This document shows positions 1 through 9,319 of a DNA stretch of 64,000 bases, piece after piece (within the stretch, counting starts at the first letter, position 1; each line of letters begins with the position of its first letter). The notes beneath the pieces are model-generated. The model did not search any database. It saw only the letters and a list, made by a program, of their open reading frames with translations, and had not been told where the DNA came from. Source of the DNA: Bacteroidota bacterium (GTDB lineage Bacteria > Bacteroidota > Ignavibacteria > Ignavibacteriales > Ignavibacteriaceae). Position numbers and translations under genes: made by a program. The DNA lies in the NCBI GenBank assembly GCA_021813585.1, contig JAKAJV010000102.1, positions 1 through 64,000 of the forward strand. The letters run 5' to 3'.

Positions 1-2
1 GG

Positions 3-22
3 ATTCCCACTTTCGTGGGAAT
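3..22. repeat. Short hairpin repeat ATTCCCAC-TTTC-GTGGGAAT at window edge
   Basis: 8-bp perfect stem, 4-nt loop, read directly; resembles dispersed intergenic repeat 'ATTCCCACTTTCGTGGGAATGAC'. Confidence 0.6.
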
Positions 23-111
23 GACAATGCGGACATCAAAATGTATTCCTGCGTAACATGAGTTAAATAATTTACAAAAGATGCGATTTTAATTTCCCTT
101 GGCTTTTAAAA

Positions 112-139
112 CAAAAAACCCGCTTTTAACGGCGGGTTT
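112..139 (-). terminator. Rho-independent terminator downstream of hsp20
   Basis: AAACCCGC (116-123) / GCGGGTTT (132-139) stem; followed by a T-run on the minus strand (A-run at 113-118 on plus). Confidence 0.8.
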
Positions 140-159
140 AAGAAGTGATTGATAATCTA

Positions 160-558
160 TTAGTTAATATTGATAATTCTCGGTTTGAATTTATCGTTCT
201 TCGGCAAATTAACAATCAACTGACCGTTTTCATACTTTGCATCAATCTTATTTACATCAATACTGTCTGCTATTTTGAATTTCCTATAATAGTTCGCCGT
301 TACATTTTCATTCAGAATAACTTTTTTATTTAATGCCGAATCGAAATTTACTTTACCGAAGATGGCGATAGTCTTTTCATCAAGCTTTACATGAACATCA
401 TCTTTATCTACGCCGGGCATATTAGCCACAAGAATATATTCGTTATCGGTTTCATAAATATCTGCCGGAGGCATTACACTTCTTTCCGTTTCTACCAGAC
501 TTTGCCATGAACTTTGTTCTTTTACTTCTGCTGTTGTGTTTTCGTTATATTCTGTCAT
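160..558 (-). CDS. Hsp20/alpha-crystallin family small heat shock protein
   Basis: 'MPPADIYETDNEYILVANMPGVDKDDVHVKLDEKTIAIFGK' alpha-crystallin domain pattern. Confidence 0.9.
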   Translation of the reverse strand: MTEYNENTTAEVKEQSSWQSLVETERSVMPPADIYETDNEYILVANMPGVDKDDVHVKLDEKTIAIFGKVNFDSALNKKVILNENVTANYYRKFKIADSIDVNKIDAKYENGQLIVNLPKNDKFKPRIININ

Positions 559-594
559 TTTATCGCTCCTAATTAATTTAATTCAGAAAAATAA

Positions 595-2529
595 TTATTT
601 CTTGTCGTCGTCAACCACTTCGTACGATGCATCCTGTACATCTTTATCGTCGCCTTTCGGTTTTTCACCTGTTGCCTGCTGCTGGCTGCCCTGCGCGCCC
701 GCACCGCCGCCCGGCTGTTGACCGGCGTTTGCCTGGGAATAAAGCTGGGATGCCAGTTCATTCCATACCTTGCTTAACGATTCGGTGGCTGCTTTAATCT
801 GATCGGTATTATTTGCGGCTATTGCATCTTCTACCTTCTTAATCTCCGACTCAAGCTTTGACTTTGCATCCGGTGAAATTTTATCCTTCAACTCTTCGAT
901 TTGCTTTTTAGTCTGAAAGACCAGGCTGTCTGCCTGATTTTTAACTTCCACGGCTTCCTTCTTTTTCTTATCATCGGCAGCATGTTCTTTAGCATCGCTT
1001 TTCATTTTGTCAATTTCATCCGAAGATAAACCGCTTGACGAAGTAATTCTTATGCTTTGCTCTTTATTTGTAGCTTTATCCTTAGCCGATACGTGCATAA
1101 TTCCGTTAGCATCGATATCGAAAGTAACTTCAATCTGCGGAACTCCTCTCGGTGCAGGCGGAATCCCGTCCAGATGGAATCTGCCTAGAGTCCTGTTATC
1201 CGCCGCCATAGGTCTTTCGCCTTGAAGAATATGAATCTCAACCGATGGTTGGCTATCCGAAGCTGTCGAGAATATTTCGCTCTTCTTGGTGGGGATAGTT
1301 GTATTCGCGTCAATCAATTTGGTCATAACTCCGCCTAGAGTTTCAATGCCCAGGGATAGCGGAGTAACATCAAGCAGCAGCACGTCCTTTACGTCTCCTG
1401 TAAGAACGCCGCCTTGAATGGCAGCACCAACGGCAACTACTTCATCGGGATTAACACCTTTATGAGGCTCCTTGCCGAATAATTTTTTAACAAGTTCCTG
1501 AACCATAGGAATTCTGGTAGAACCTCCGACAAGGATAACTTCATCAATTTGAGAAGGTGAAACCCCTGCATCTCTAATTGCTTGTTCGCATGGTATTTTT
1601 GTCCTTTGTACAAGGTCGTCAATAAGCTGTTCAAACTTAGCTCTGGACAGGCTTATGTTAAGATGTTTCGGTCCGTCCTGAGTAGCTGTAACAAACGGTA
1701 GGTTAACATCGGTAGTTGCAGAAGATGAAAGCTCTATTTTAGCTTTCTCCGCTGCTTCTTTTAACCTCTGCAGCGCCATGGGATCTTTGCGCAGGTCTAT
1801 TCCTTCCTGTCTCTTAAATTCGTCCGCTAAATAATCTATTATTCTCTGGTCAAAGTCATCGCCGCCCAGGTGCGTATCGCCGTTTGTAGATTTAACTTCA
1901 AATACACCTTCGCCCAGCTGCAGAATTGAAATATCGAATGTACCGCCGCCCAAATCGTAAACTGCTACAGTGTGGTCCTTTGTTTTCTTATCCAAGCCGT
2001 AAGCCAAAGCAGCAGCCGTAGGTTCATTAATTATTCTTCTTACTTTTAATCCTGCAATCTCACCGGCATCCTTTGTAGCCTGCCGCTGAGAATCGTTAAA
2101 ATATGCCGGCACCGTAATTACCGCTTCGGATACTTCCTGTCCCAGATATTCTTCCGCTGTCTTCTTCATTTTTTGAAGTATCATTGCGCTTATTTCCGGC
2201 GGTGAGTAAACTCTGTCGCTTATTTTAACACGCGCAGAATTGTTGTCGCCGGAGATTACCTCGTATGGAACTTTAGTTTTCTCATCCTGAACTTCGCCTA
2301 TTAGTCTACCCATAAACCTTTTGATAGAAAAAATCGTGTTCTTAGGATTTGTAATTGCCTGTCGCTTTGCAGGCTGACCAACCAGTCTTTCTCCCGATTT
2401 GGTAAAAGCAACAACAGACGGAGTTGTTCTTCCGCCTTCTGAATTCGGTATAACAACCGGGTCGTTCCCTTCCATTACCGCAACACAGGAATTAGTTGTT
2501 CCTAAGTCTATTCCAATTATTTTTCCCAT
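595..2529 (-). CDS. dnaK: Chaperone protein DnaK (Hsp70)
   Basis: '[16 protein letters not shown]', '[14 protein letters not shown]', '[14 protein letters not shown]', acidic C-terminus 'YEVVDDDKK'. Confidence 0.98.
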   Translation of the reverse strand: MGKIIGIDLGTTNSCVAVMEGNDPVVIPNSEGGRTTPSVVAFTKSGERLVGQPAKRQAITNPKNTIFSIKRFMGRLIGEVQDEKTKVPYEVISGDNNSARVKISDRVYSPPEISAMILQKMKKTAEEYLGQEVSEAVITVPAYFNDSQRQATKDAGEIAGLKVRRIINEPTAAALAYGLDKKTKDHTVAVYDLGGGTFDISILQLGEGVFEVKSTNGDTHLGGDDFDQRIIDYLADEFKRQEGIDLRKDPMALQRLKEAAEKAKIELSSSATTDVNLPFVTATQDGPKHLNISLSRAKFEQLIDDLVQRTKIPCEQAIRDAGVSPSQIDEVILVGGSTRIPMVQELVKKLFGKEPHKGVNPDEVVAVGAAIQGGVLTGDVKDVLLLDVTPLSLGIETLGGVMTKLIDANTTIPTKKSEIFSTASDSQPSVEIHILQGERPMAADNRTLGRFHLDGIPPAPRGVPQIEVTFDIDANGIMHVSAKDKATNKEQSIRITSSSGLSSDEIDKMKSDAKEHAADDKKKKEAVEVKNQADSLVFQTKKQIEELKDKISPDAKSKLESEIKKVEDAIAANNTDQIKAATESLSKVWNELASQLYSQANAGQQPGGGAGAQGSQQQATGEKPKGDDKDVQDASYEVVDDDKK

Positions 2530-2591
2530 TATAAATCACTCCTTAATGAAAATTTAGGCAGGAATACCTCCTGCCCAATGATAAATATATT

Positions 2592-3026
2592 TTAATTAAT
2601 TTTAATTTCTTTCTTTGTGTCTACCTTTTCGGCAATAGCTATAGAAATTTTAAGAACGCCGTTTTCGAAAGACGCGTCAACCTTATCAGGATTTATTTCC
2701 GCAGGTAAATTAATTTCTTTTGAAAAAGCGCCGAAGGCTCTTTCATTCTTAAAATAATTTACCTTTTCATTTCCCGCATTCAAATTTTTCTTTTCGCCGC
2801 TAATTGTTAATACATTATTCTTTAACGATATCTTCAGATCATCTTTGGAAACTCCCGGAATCTCCAGCTCAACAAACAGATGTTCATCATCTAGATAGAT
2901 GTCTGTCTTAGGCTTGAATGAAAAATCGATATTAAATTTTACATTCGGCAAGTCGTTAACAAAGCTATGTATCTTACTGTTCAATTCCTCAAAATCTTTT
3001 ACAGGTCCAAATTTTACGAATGTCAT
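2592..3026 (-). CDS. Hsp20/alpha-crystallin family small heat shock protein
   Basis: 'DIYLDDEHLFVELEIPGVSKDDLKISLKNNVLTISGEKK' and 'ENGVLKISI'. Confidence 0.92.
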   Translation of the reverse strand: MTFVKFGPVKDFEELNSKIHSFVNDLPNVKFNIDFSFKPKTDIYLDDEHLFVELEIPGVSKDDLKISLKNNVLTISGEKKNLNAGNEKVNYFKNERAFGAFSKEINLPAEINPDKVDASFENGVLKISIAIAEKVDTKKEIKIN

Positions 3027-3252
3027 TTTTATCTCCTACATTAAATTTTATTTGTTTTATATCCAACAAGCATTATGCCAGAAGATAAGCTCGGTGCTAA
3101 GTTGTTACAAGTAATTGAATTAAGGGAAAGATCAAAAAATTGCCGGCATCCTCAATCTGGCAGGCCATAGGACTTTATGTCGCACAGATTAAATATCATG
3201 ACAATTAATCTGACAGTTTTACGAATTTTAATTATTTTTCGCCCATAAATTT

Positions 3253-4038
3253 TTGAGGTTATCATTGTTCAGTCTGGAAAATTTTGATATTAAATTAAAC
3301 ACAGAGTACATCGGAAGAAATTTCATCTATAGTGAAGAGATTGACTCTACAAATACTTTCCTGTTAAACAAAGGCAACAAGTTTAATACAGACGGCACCG
3401 TGCTGTTGGCAGAAAAACAAAATAAAGGCAAAGGAAGAAAGGACAGAATTTGGTACAGCGCCAAAGGGCAGAACCTTACATTCTCTATCCTTCTGACAAA
3501 CAAAAAAAGTTTTCAAAAGAATTTTAATCTGATAAATTTTGTGGCGTCGCTGTCGGTTGCAGTCTCCATAGAAAACTTGTACCAGTTAAAAACAGAGCTG
3601 AAGTGGCCTAACGATGTCCTTATCAACGGTAAAAAGGTTGCTGGTATATTACTAGAATCCGTCTCGCAAGGGAATAAAATTGAAAGGCTTGTAGTTGGAA
3701 TAGGCTTAAATGTAAACCAGCAGCTTTTCCAGGGAACCTTTAATATTCCGCCGACTTCATTGAGGCTGGAAACCGGCGAGAATATCGACAGGGAAAGAAT
3801 TCTGGCAGAGGTGCTGAATAATTTTGAAGAAATTTTCGAAAGGATGTCTGCCGATCCCAAAGCACTGCTTGAAGACTGGAAAACAAGGTGTAGGTTGATT
3901 GGTGAGAAAATATCTATCATCGAAGGAGAAAACGTAAAGTACGGAATATTTGATGACCTTGACAGCGACGGATTCCTGCTGCTTAGAACTAAAGGCAAAA
4001 TAGAAAAAATTCATTTCGGCGATGTGAGCGTACGTTAA
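3253..4038 (+). CDS. birA: Biotin--[acetyl-CoA-carboxylase] ligase
   Basis: 'EEIDSTNTFL', 'KGKGRKDRIWYSAKGQNL', 'KWPNDVLINGKKVAGILLE', 'VVGIGLNVNQ'; apparent TTG start (another in-frame TTG at 3265). Confidence 0.93.
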   Translation: MRLSLFSLENFDIKLNTEYIGRNFIYSEEIDSTNTFLLNKGNKFNTDGTVLLAEKQNKGKGRKDRIWYSAKGQNLTFSILLTNKKSFQKNFNLINFVASLSVAVSIENLYQLKTELKWPNDVLINGKKVAGILLESVSQGNKIERLVVGIGLNVNQQLFQGTFNIPPTSLRLETGENIDRERILAEVLNNFEEIFERMSADPKALLEDWKTRCRLIGEKISIIEGENVKYGIFDDLDSDGFLLLRTKGKIEKIHFGDVSVR

Positions 4039-4814
4039 TGCTTTTAGCCTGCGATATAGGGAACACAAATATTAAAACCGGAATTTTTGAATCCGGCAGT
4101 CTTAAGGAATTTAAGATTTTCAGTTCTTACCGGCAGTTTATTGAATATAGCGAAACAATTACTCTACCTAAAATTGCCATCTCATCTGTAGTGCCGCAGA
4201 TAACTGATAAATTGATTGAGCATTTATCCAAACTGCCGGCCGCCGAATATTTCGTTATTGATAAATCAGTTAAATTCAATTTGAAAATTAAATACAATTC
4301 TATTGAAACACTGGGAATAGACAGGATATGCGCGGCTGAAGGTGCGTTTTATTTATTCCGCAACTCTGCAGAATTCGACGGTTATAATTCCGAAACTTTA
4401 CTTATTTGCGCCGATTTGGGAACTGCCACTACCATAAATTTTGTCCAATTCCCGGGAGAGTTTACCGGCGGCTTAATAGCTCCCGGGGTTGGTATTATGT
4501 TCAGTTCGCTTAACAAAAATACCGCTCAGTTGCCTGAGACAGACGAAAGTTATTACAAGAACTTTATCGGGCACGATACAAAATCTTCAATTGCCAGCGG
4601 CGTTATTAATTCTACTGCCGGGCTTATCGAAAAGTCAATTAATTATTTACGAGCCAATTCTCAGGTAAAAAAAGTTAAATTGTATATTACCGGCGGGAAT
4701 GCGGAAAAAGTTATTCCTTATATTAATTTCAACTATGAATTTGTAAAAGGGTTGGTACTTACGGGCATTAAATCCATTCACGATGCAAATTCAAGTCCGT
4801 TCCGAAAAATCTGA
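4038..4814 (+). CDS. coaX: Type III pantothenate kinase
   Basis: 'LLACDIGNTNIKTGIF', 'LGIDRICAAEGA', 'CADLGTATTINFV', 'GGLIAPGVGIM'; overlaps the birA stop. Confidence 0.93.
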   Translation: MLLACDIGNTNIKTGIFESGSLKEFKIFSSYRQFIEYSETITLPKIAISSVVPQITDKLIEHLSKLPAAEYFVIDKSVKFNLKIKYNSIETLGIDRICAAEGAFYLFRNSAEFDGYNSETLLICADLGTATTINFVQFPGEFTGGLIAPGVGIMFSSLNKNTAQLPETDESYYKNFIGHDTKSSIASGVINSTAGLIEKSINYLRANSQVKKVKLYITGGNAEKVIPYINFNYEFVKGLVLTGIKSIHDANSSPFRKI

Positions 4815-4830
4815 AAAAGTTCCCAATGCT

Positions 4831-5025
4831 CTAACCAACCCAATTTACATTTTGCTTTTTCGGATAAGTCTTTGGCGAAAATTTTAAGCAGTTTTTTCCA
4901 TCGACAAATAAAATTTTAACGGAAGGAATTTCATTGCTTTTAAATCCGAATACTTTACATGCATAGGGATTTTCCTTTTCCCAGGTAATTTTAAAAAAGA
5001 TGCACTTGCGGCAGTCGATAGACAT
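4831..5025 (-). CDS. Small conserved-looking Cys-containing protein of unknown function (64 aa)
   Basis: 'DCRKCIFFKITWEKENPYACKVFGFKSNEIPS...GKNCLKF' with four Cys (CxxC, C, C). Confidence 0.65.
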   Translation of the reverse strand: MSIDCRKCIFFKITWEKENPYACKVFGFKSNEIPSVKILFVDGKNCLKFSPKTYPKKQNVNWVG

Positions 5026-5181
5026 AAAAATAATGTTTTTATCTATTATCGAAATGATTTAGGAGAAGTTTAGTTTTCCTGACTTGTGCAAATTAGTGCG
5101 GCGCAGATTTTGGGCTGCCAAATTAAGCCAAACTAAAAGGAAATTTCCACTTTTTTTGCCACTTTTTCTTACTTGCTCAAG

Positions 5182-7428
5182 TCAGGGATTCTTCGAATAC
5201 GCATCCCACAACGCAACTGCATAAGCGCCGGCACCAAAGCCGACCATAGGCACCGCGCCATCATAAAAAGATGTTTTCTTATCATATAATTCTGGAATCA
5301 AATTGTAGTTTAGCGCCGCCTGGTCGGTAACCCAGTTGACCAAACGTAGCGCGCCTTTTTGATCGCCGAATCTATGCATTGAAGATGCAACCCGTAAATC
5401 CAAAAGGATCCATTCTGCGGTTTCGTACCAGTCACCTTTGTTGATGCGCGAGAAGCCGTGTATTCCGCCCTGGACTCCTAAAATTTTTTGATACTCGTTA
5501 AGCTGGGAACGGAAAAAGTTTTTGTTCTTGAATAATCCGAAACCAAAAGCTTCAAAAGTTCCGCCGTCAAAATAATCGTAAGCATTAGAGTCTGCAGCCT
5601 CAACATTTCCTTTTATGAATTTATTATTGACAACCAATTCTTTGCGGATTCCGGCGAGTAATCGCATATAAGCTTTATTATATTTTTCAGAATCACCAAT
5701 TTTCAATTTAGATGAAAGCTCAGCAAAATCTCTTAATCCTGCAGCGCACGCAATTGAAGTGTATGCAAATTGTTTCCCGGGAAGATGACGCTCCCACGGA
5801 CCGGAATCAATTCTAATTACATTATTCGTGTCGATACAATGAATAATTGGATCTGCAACTTTTGAAGAAAGCAGTTCATAATTTTTTCGGAAGAACGCAG
5901 TGTCGCCGCTGCGATGTACATAATCGCAGAGTGCAATTAGAGAAAGACCGAAGCCGTCCAGCTCAATGTTCGGACCATCATCGTTATAATCCGATTCCTC
6001 TTTCCCATCGCCAAAATAACGGCAGACAGAAATTTGATACGCTACTCCAACTCCATAATCTTTACCGTCTTTAAAAACAAAATGAACGTAATGACTCGAT
6101 TCAGTATGAAGCATAAATGAAAGGACGCGTCGAGCCTCATCATATAGACCAAGTCTGCTTAATCCTAAAGTTGAGTAACATCCGTCGCGAACCCAGGCAA
6201 TATTCCAACCGCCGGGTGGAAGCGAAGCAAGAATTTGTCCGCTTGCCTTTGGAAAAACTTCCTGCGGAGGAACCTGCGCCATTTTCAATACCGAAATGGA
6301 TTGCTCAAGAAGACTGCGCTGCTTGGATGAAATTCCTTTCGGAAATTTTGCACGCGCAAAAACTTTTTTCATGAATTTAATTTCATCGTTCAATAAATTG
6401 CCGTTGTTTGCAATCAATCTCGATTTAGCTTCCGCAACAATTTGATCATCGGTCTGAAGCGAATCGGTATAGCTTAGCAAATAATATTTCTCCGCCTGAT
6501 CATCCGGTCTTTTAAATTCAACCGAGTCGACCAGTACCTTCGTCTTCTGCAATAAATAATTTAAATAGCACTTATAAACTTTTGATCGCTTACCGCGAAC
6601 ATCGATATAAAAAACTTTATCTTCATTTGTGAATGAAGCAAAGTAATTCACTTCGACGTCAGGATATTTTACTGTGATTACATGCGTGTTGTCTTTATAA
6701 TATGTCCCTAACGGTTTTGAATTTATTGAAAGTGAAACCATCCTTAAAAACGGATGGACATAATTTGCGGAATAATAAGCTTTAAAAATAAACGGACTAA
6801 TATTTTCAATGTGCTTGCGCCGGGCATCGTAAACAGCAGCTATCAATCCATTTGTCGTGACAAGCTGGTAAAAAGATTTCTTTGGCCCGCGAGGAGGATT
6901 AAATTCTTTTTGATAATCTTTCTCATCATAAATTCCAACCGGGCCATAAACTATTCCACCGGGACCGCCCATGTCAAATACCCGGACAGCGATTACATTT
7001 TCCTTCTTTAAAAGTTTAATCGGAATTTTATAAAACCGCATCTTGTCGTAAGCAGTTGCGGCATGCGGCGGAAAAACTCCCATTCCGCCAATGCGAACTC
7101 CGTTTAGATATGATTCATCAGCATCATCAATCTTTCCTAAAATTACATAGGCACTATCACCGGTAAATTTTTTGTTTAAAGTGAAATGAACCCGATACCA
7201 AGCAATCCCATCGTAGCCGTCAAAGCCTTGATTCTCCCAATAATCCGGAACGTCAATCAGCGCCCATTTTTTGTCATCGAATTTTGGATTTAAATATTCA
7301 GGATTGTCTCCCGTTGTAAAATGCCAGCGTTCCGGAAGTAGAATTGTCTGAGCAAAACCAGCAGCGTTAAAAAGAACGAACACACAAACAAGCAGACTCT
7401 TAAAACCTTTCATACAACACCCTTTCAT
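5182..7428 (-). CDS. Secreted (alpha/alpha)6 six-hairpin glycosidase-like protein with N-terminal GH2-like jelly-roll domain
   Basis: Signal peptide; 'DKKWALIDVPDYWENQGFDGYDGIAWYRVHF...ESYLNGVRIGGMG' jelly roll; 'SGQILASLPPGGWNIAWVRDGCYSTLGLSRLGLYDEARRVLSFML' GH15-like region. Confidence 0.75.
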   Translation of the reverse strand: MKGCCMKGFKSLLVCVFVLFNAAGFAQTILLPERWHFTTGDNPEYLNPKFDDKKWALIDVPDYWENQGFDGYDGIAWYRVHFTLNKKFTGDSAYVILGKIDDADESYLNGVRIGGMGVFPPHAATAYDKMRFYKIPIKLLKKENVIAVRVFDMGGPGGIVYGPVGIYDEKDYQKEFNPPRGPKKSFYQLVTTNGLIAAVYDARRKHIENISPFIFKAYYSANYVHPFLRMVSLSINSKPLGTYYKDNTHVITVKYPDVEVNYFASFTNEDKVFYIDVRGKRSKVYKCYLNYLLQKTKVLVDSVEFKRPDDQAEKYYLLSYTDSLQTDDQIVAEAKSRLIANNGNLLNDEIKFMKKVFARAKFPKGISSKQRSLLEQSISVLKMAQVPPQEVFPKASGQILASLPPGGWNIAWVRDGCYSTLGLSRLGLYDEARRVLSFMLHTESSHYVHFVFKDGKDYGVGVAYQISVCRYFGDGKEESDYNDDGPNIELDGFGLSLIALCDYVHRSGDTAFFRKNYELLSSKVADPIIHCIDTNNVIRIDSGPWERHLPGKQFAYTSIACAAGLRDFAELSSKLKIGDSEKYNKAYMRLLAGIRKELVVNNKFIKGNVEAADSNAYDYFDGGTFEAFGFGLFKNKNFFRSQLNEYQKILGVQGGIHGFSRINKGDWYETAEWILLDLRVASSMHRFGDQKGALRLVNWVTDQAALNYNLIPELYDKKTSFYDGAVPMVGFGAGAYAVALWDAYSKNP

Positions 7429-7460
7429 TCAAAGACATAAAGTGTTTATCTAAAAAATTA

Positions 7461-9317
7461 TTACTGCGGCAGCTCAGATTTTTTCTGCAAATATAAGCTA
7501 TACCAACCGGCAAACAACGGCTCGTATGGAAAGGCATAAATTCTTCCGCCGAAGCCGATCAGTCTAATCGTTACGGTATTAAATTGAAAAACCGGAACCG
7601 AATCATAAACGTCCTTATTAATTTCCACTCCGTATTTAAGTGCAAGATCAGCAACGTAGGATTTTAATTTTTTTTCGAATTCAATATTTCTCATAACATC
7701 CTTCAGCTCATCTTTAATTTTAACGAAAGAAGTGTCTTTGCTGTCTTCGGCATTTTGAATATCCAATAGCTTCAGCAAAGCAAAACCATCGCTAAGCTTA
7801 ACCGGACCGTAAACTACTCCGGCTTTCATATTCTTCACAATATTTTTGATCTCCCCGATAGTTCCCGTTTGAGTCGGCGGTAAATATCCAAGATTGCCTC
7901 CTCTTTCACGCAGCGAATCAATTATAGAATATTTTCCTGACACAGTTTCAAATGAAACGTGCTTATTCAATTCATCTAATGCTTTCTGAATTGTTTCCAG
8001 GCTGTCAACAAGAATTTCCTGCACATTAAATCTTTCCTGCGGAAACATGATCTTATGGTTCTTTGAATAAAATTCATAAGCATCAGCGTCATTGATCTTA
8101 ATTGAGTCTTGAATTCTTTTCATCAACCGCTGGGAAAGATAATAATCTTCCCAAAGACCCAGATCATTTCTCACCGCCGGTTCTCTTTCAAGATTTTGCC
8201 TCAGACCTTCGCGCGCCAACAGTTCGCTTTCAAGATAATTTTTCACATAATTATTGAAAGCCTGCGCAACGGTTTGATAATCCGTCGTATCGACTCTAAA
8301 GCCGTTGATCTTCAACTGATCTAAAAACTGTTTGACGGTTTCCGGATTCTTTTTGTACTTAATAAAGTTTGATCCCAACACTTCAGCACTAAGCGAATCT
8401 TCTATCCTGCTGAAATCTTCTTTGACTAAATAATAATATTTCGGCTTGTCCGCTTTCTTATAACTTTCCTGTCTTTCGTAAAGATACTTCTGCATCTGAT
8501 TTAAGATCTTCGTAAACAGCGCCCGGTCAACGCTTATCTGAAATTGCTGAAGAAAATTATTTAGATAATCGTCTTCCAAAACTGTTGCTTGTCTTTTCTC
8601 AACCGTCTGCTTAATCTTAAGCAAATTATCCGGAGTATTGAAGTAAGGCTGTTCAATAATTTTCCCCAGTTTAAAAATGTACCAACGGTAACCGGTATAA
8701 ATCGGCTTGGTAAACTGTCCGACTTTCAAACCGTAAACAGCATCCTCAACATTTTCATCAAGCGTTCCGAAGGTTATTGTTCCGGGAGTTTTTTGTCCTT
8801 CTGCTTCCGGTCTTCCGGCAAGTAGAGAATCGATCGGCGTTCCATTTTTCAGTTCGGAATACAATTTTTGAATTTCATTAATGTCCGTCGAATATAAATA
8901 CTTCATCACAAGAAGCTTCTTCATTCTTTCTTTTGCTTCGGAAATTTCTTTCTGTGTTACTTTAACTTTGCTTGAGATTTCTTTCTTGTACAAAGCATCT
9001 CTAACAAAAAGTCTCCCCATGTATGTCAGCATGTTTTGAATGAACTGTGTTGTGTCCAGCTTTAATTCTTTTGCCTTTTGTGCAAGAAGTTTTTCGGCGA
9101 GCAAAGTATAAAGATATTCCTTTTTAACTATCGCTGTATCGAGCGATTCCGTGGTGCGTGGATGCGGACTGAAATCAAATCGTTCGCGGAATTCTCGCGC
9201 CGTTATTTTGACGCCGCCCGCTTTTGCAACAACATCGCTGCCGGAAAAATTTTCTGTTTGACAAAAAACCTGTAAACTGAAAATCAAAAAAAATATAACA
9301 GCAATTATCGGCTTCAT
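7461..9317 (-). CDS. Parvulin-type peptidyl-prolyl isomerase (SurA/PpiC-like), periplasmic
   Basis: Signal peptide; two parvulin-like segments ('...TPGTITFGTLDENVEDAVYGLKVGQFTKPIYTGYRWYIFKLG'; 'ERGGNLGYLPPTQTGTIGEIKNIVKNMKAGVVYGPVKLSDGFALLKLLDI'). Confidence 0.85.
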   Translation of the reverse strand: MKPIIAVIFFLIFSLQVFCQTENFSGSDVVAKAGGVKITAREFRERFDFSPHPRTTESLDTAIVKKEYLYTLLAEKLLAQKAKELKLDTTQFIQNMLTYMGRLFVRDALYKKEISSKVKVTQKEISEAKERMKKLLVMKYLYSTDINEIQKLYSELKNGTPIDSLLAGRPEAEGQKTPGTITFGTLDENVEDAVYGLKVGQFTKPIYTGYRWYIFKLGKIIEQPYFNTPDNLLKIKQTVEKRQATVLEDDYLNNFLQQFQISVDRALFTKILNQMQKYLYERQESYKKADKPKYYYLVKEDFSRIEDSLSAEVLGSNFIKYKKNPETVKQFLDQLKINGFRVDTTDYQTVAQAFNNYVKNYLESELLAREGLRQNLEREPAVRNDLGLWEDYYLSQRLMKRIQDSIKINDADAYEFYSKNHKIMFPQERFNVQEILVDSLETIQKALDELNKHVSFETVSGKYSIIDSLRERGGNLGYLPPTQTGTIGEIKNIVKNMKAGVVYGPVKLSDGFALLKLLDIQNAEDSKDTSFVKIKDELKDVMRNIEFEKKLKSYVADLALKYGVEINKDVYDSVPVFQFNTVTIRLIGFGGRIYAFPYEPLFAGWYSLYLQKKSELPQ

Positions 9318-9319
9318 TA

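Noticed and set aside
573-761. 62-aa minus-strand ORF overlapping the 3' end of dnaK
   Set aside because: Alternative frame of dnaK with repetitive Arg/Ala composition; no support.
3073-3100. Possible CIRCE element upstream of hsp20 ('TTATGCCAG...CGGTGCTAA')
   Set aside because: Only the right half resembles GAGTGCTAA; the left half matches TTAGCACTC poorly, so not supported as HrcA site.
3513-3998. 161-aa minus-strand ORF
   Set aside because: Antisense to birA, no domain signal.
5078-5186. CCTGACTTG ... CAAGTCAGG inverted repeat around the 3' end of the 5182-7428 gene
   Set aside because: Only 9 bp with a ~91-nt gap and no T-run; could be chance.
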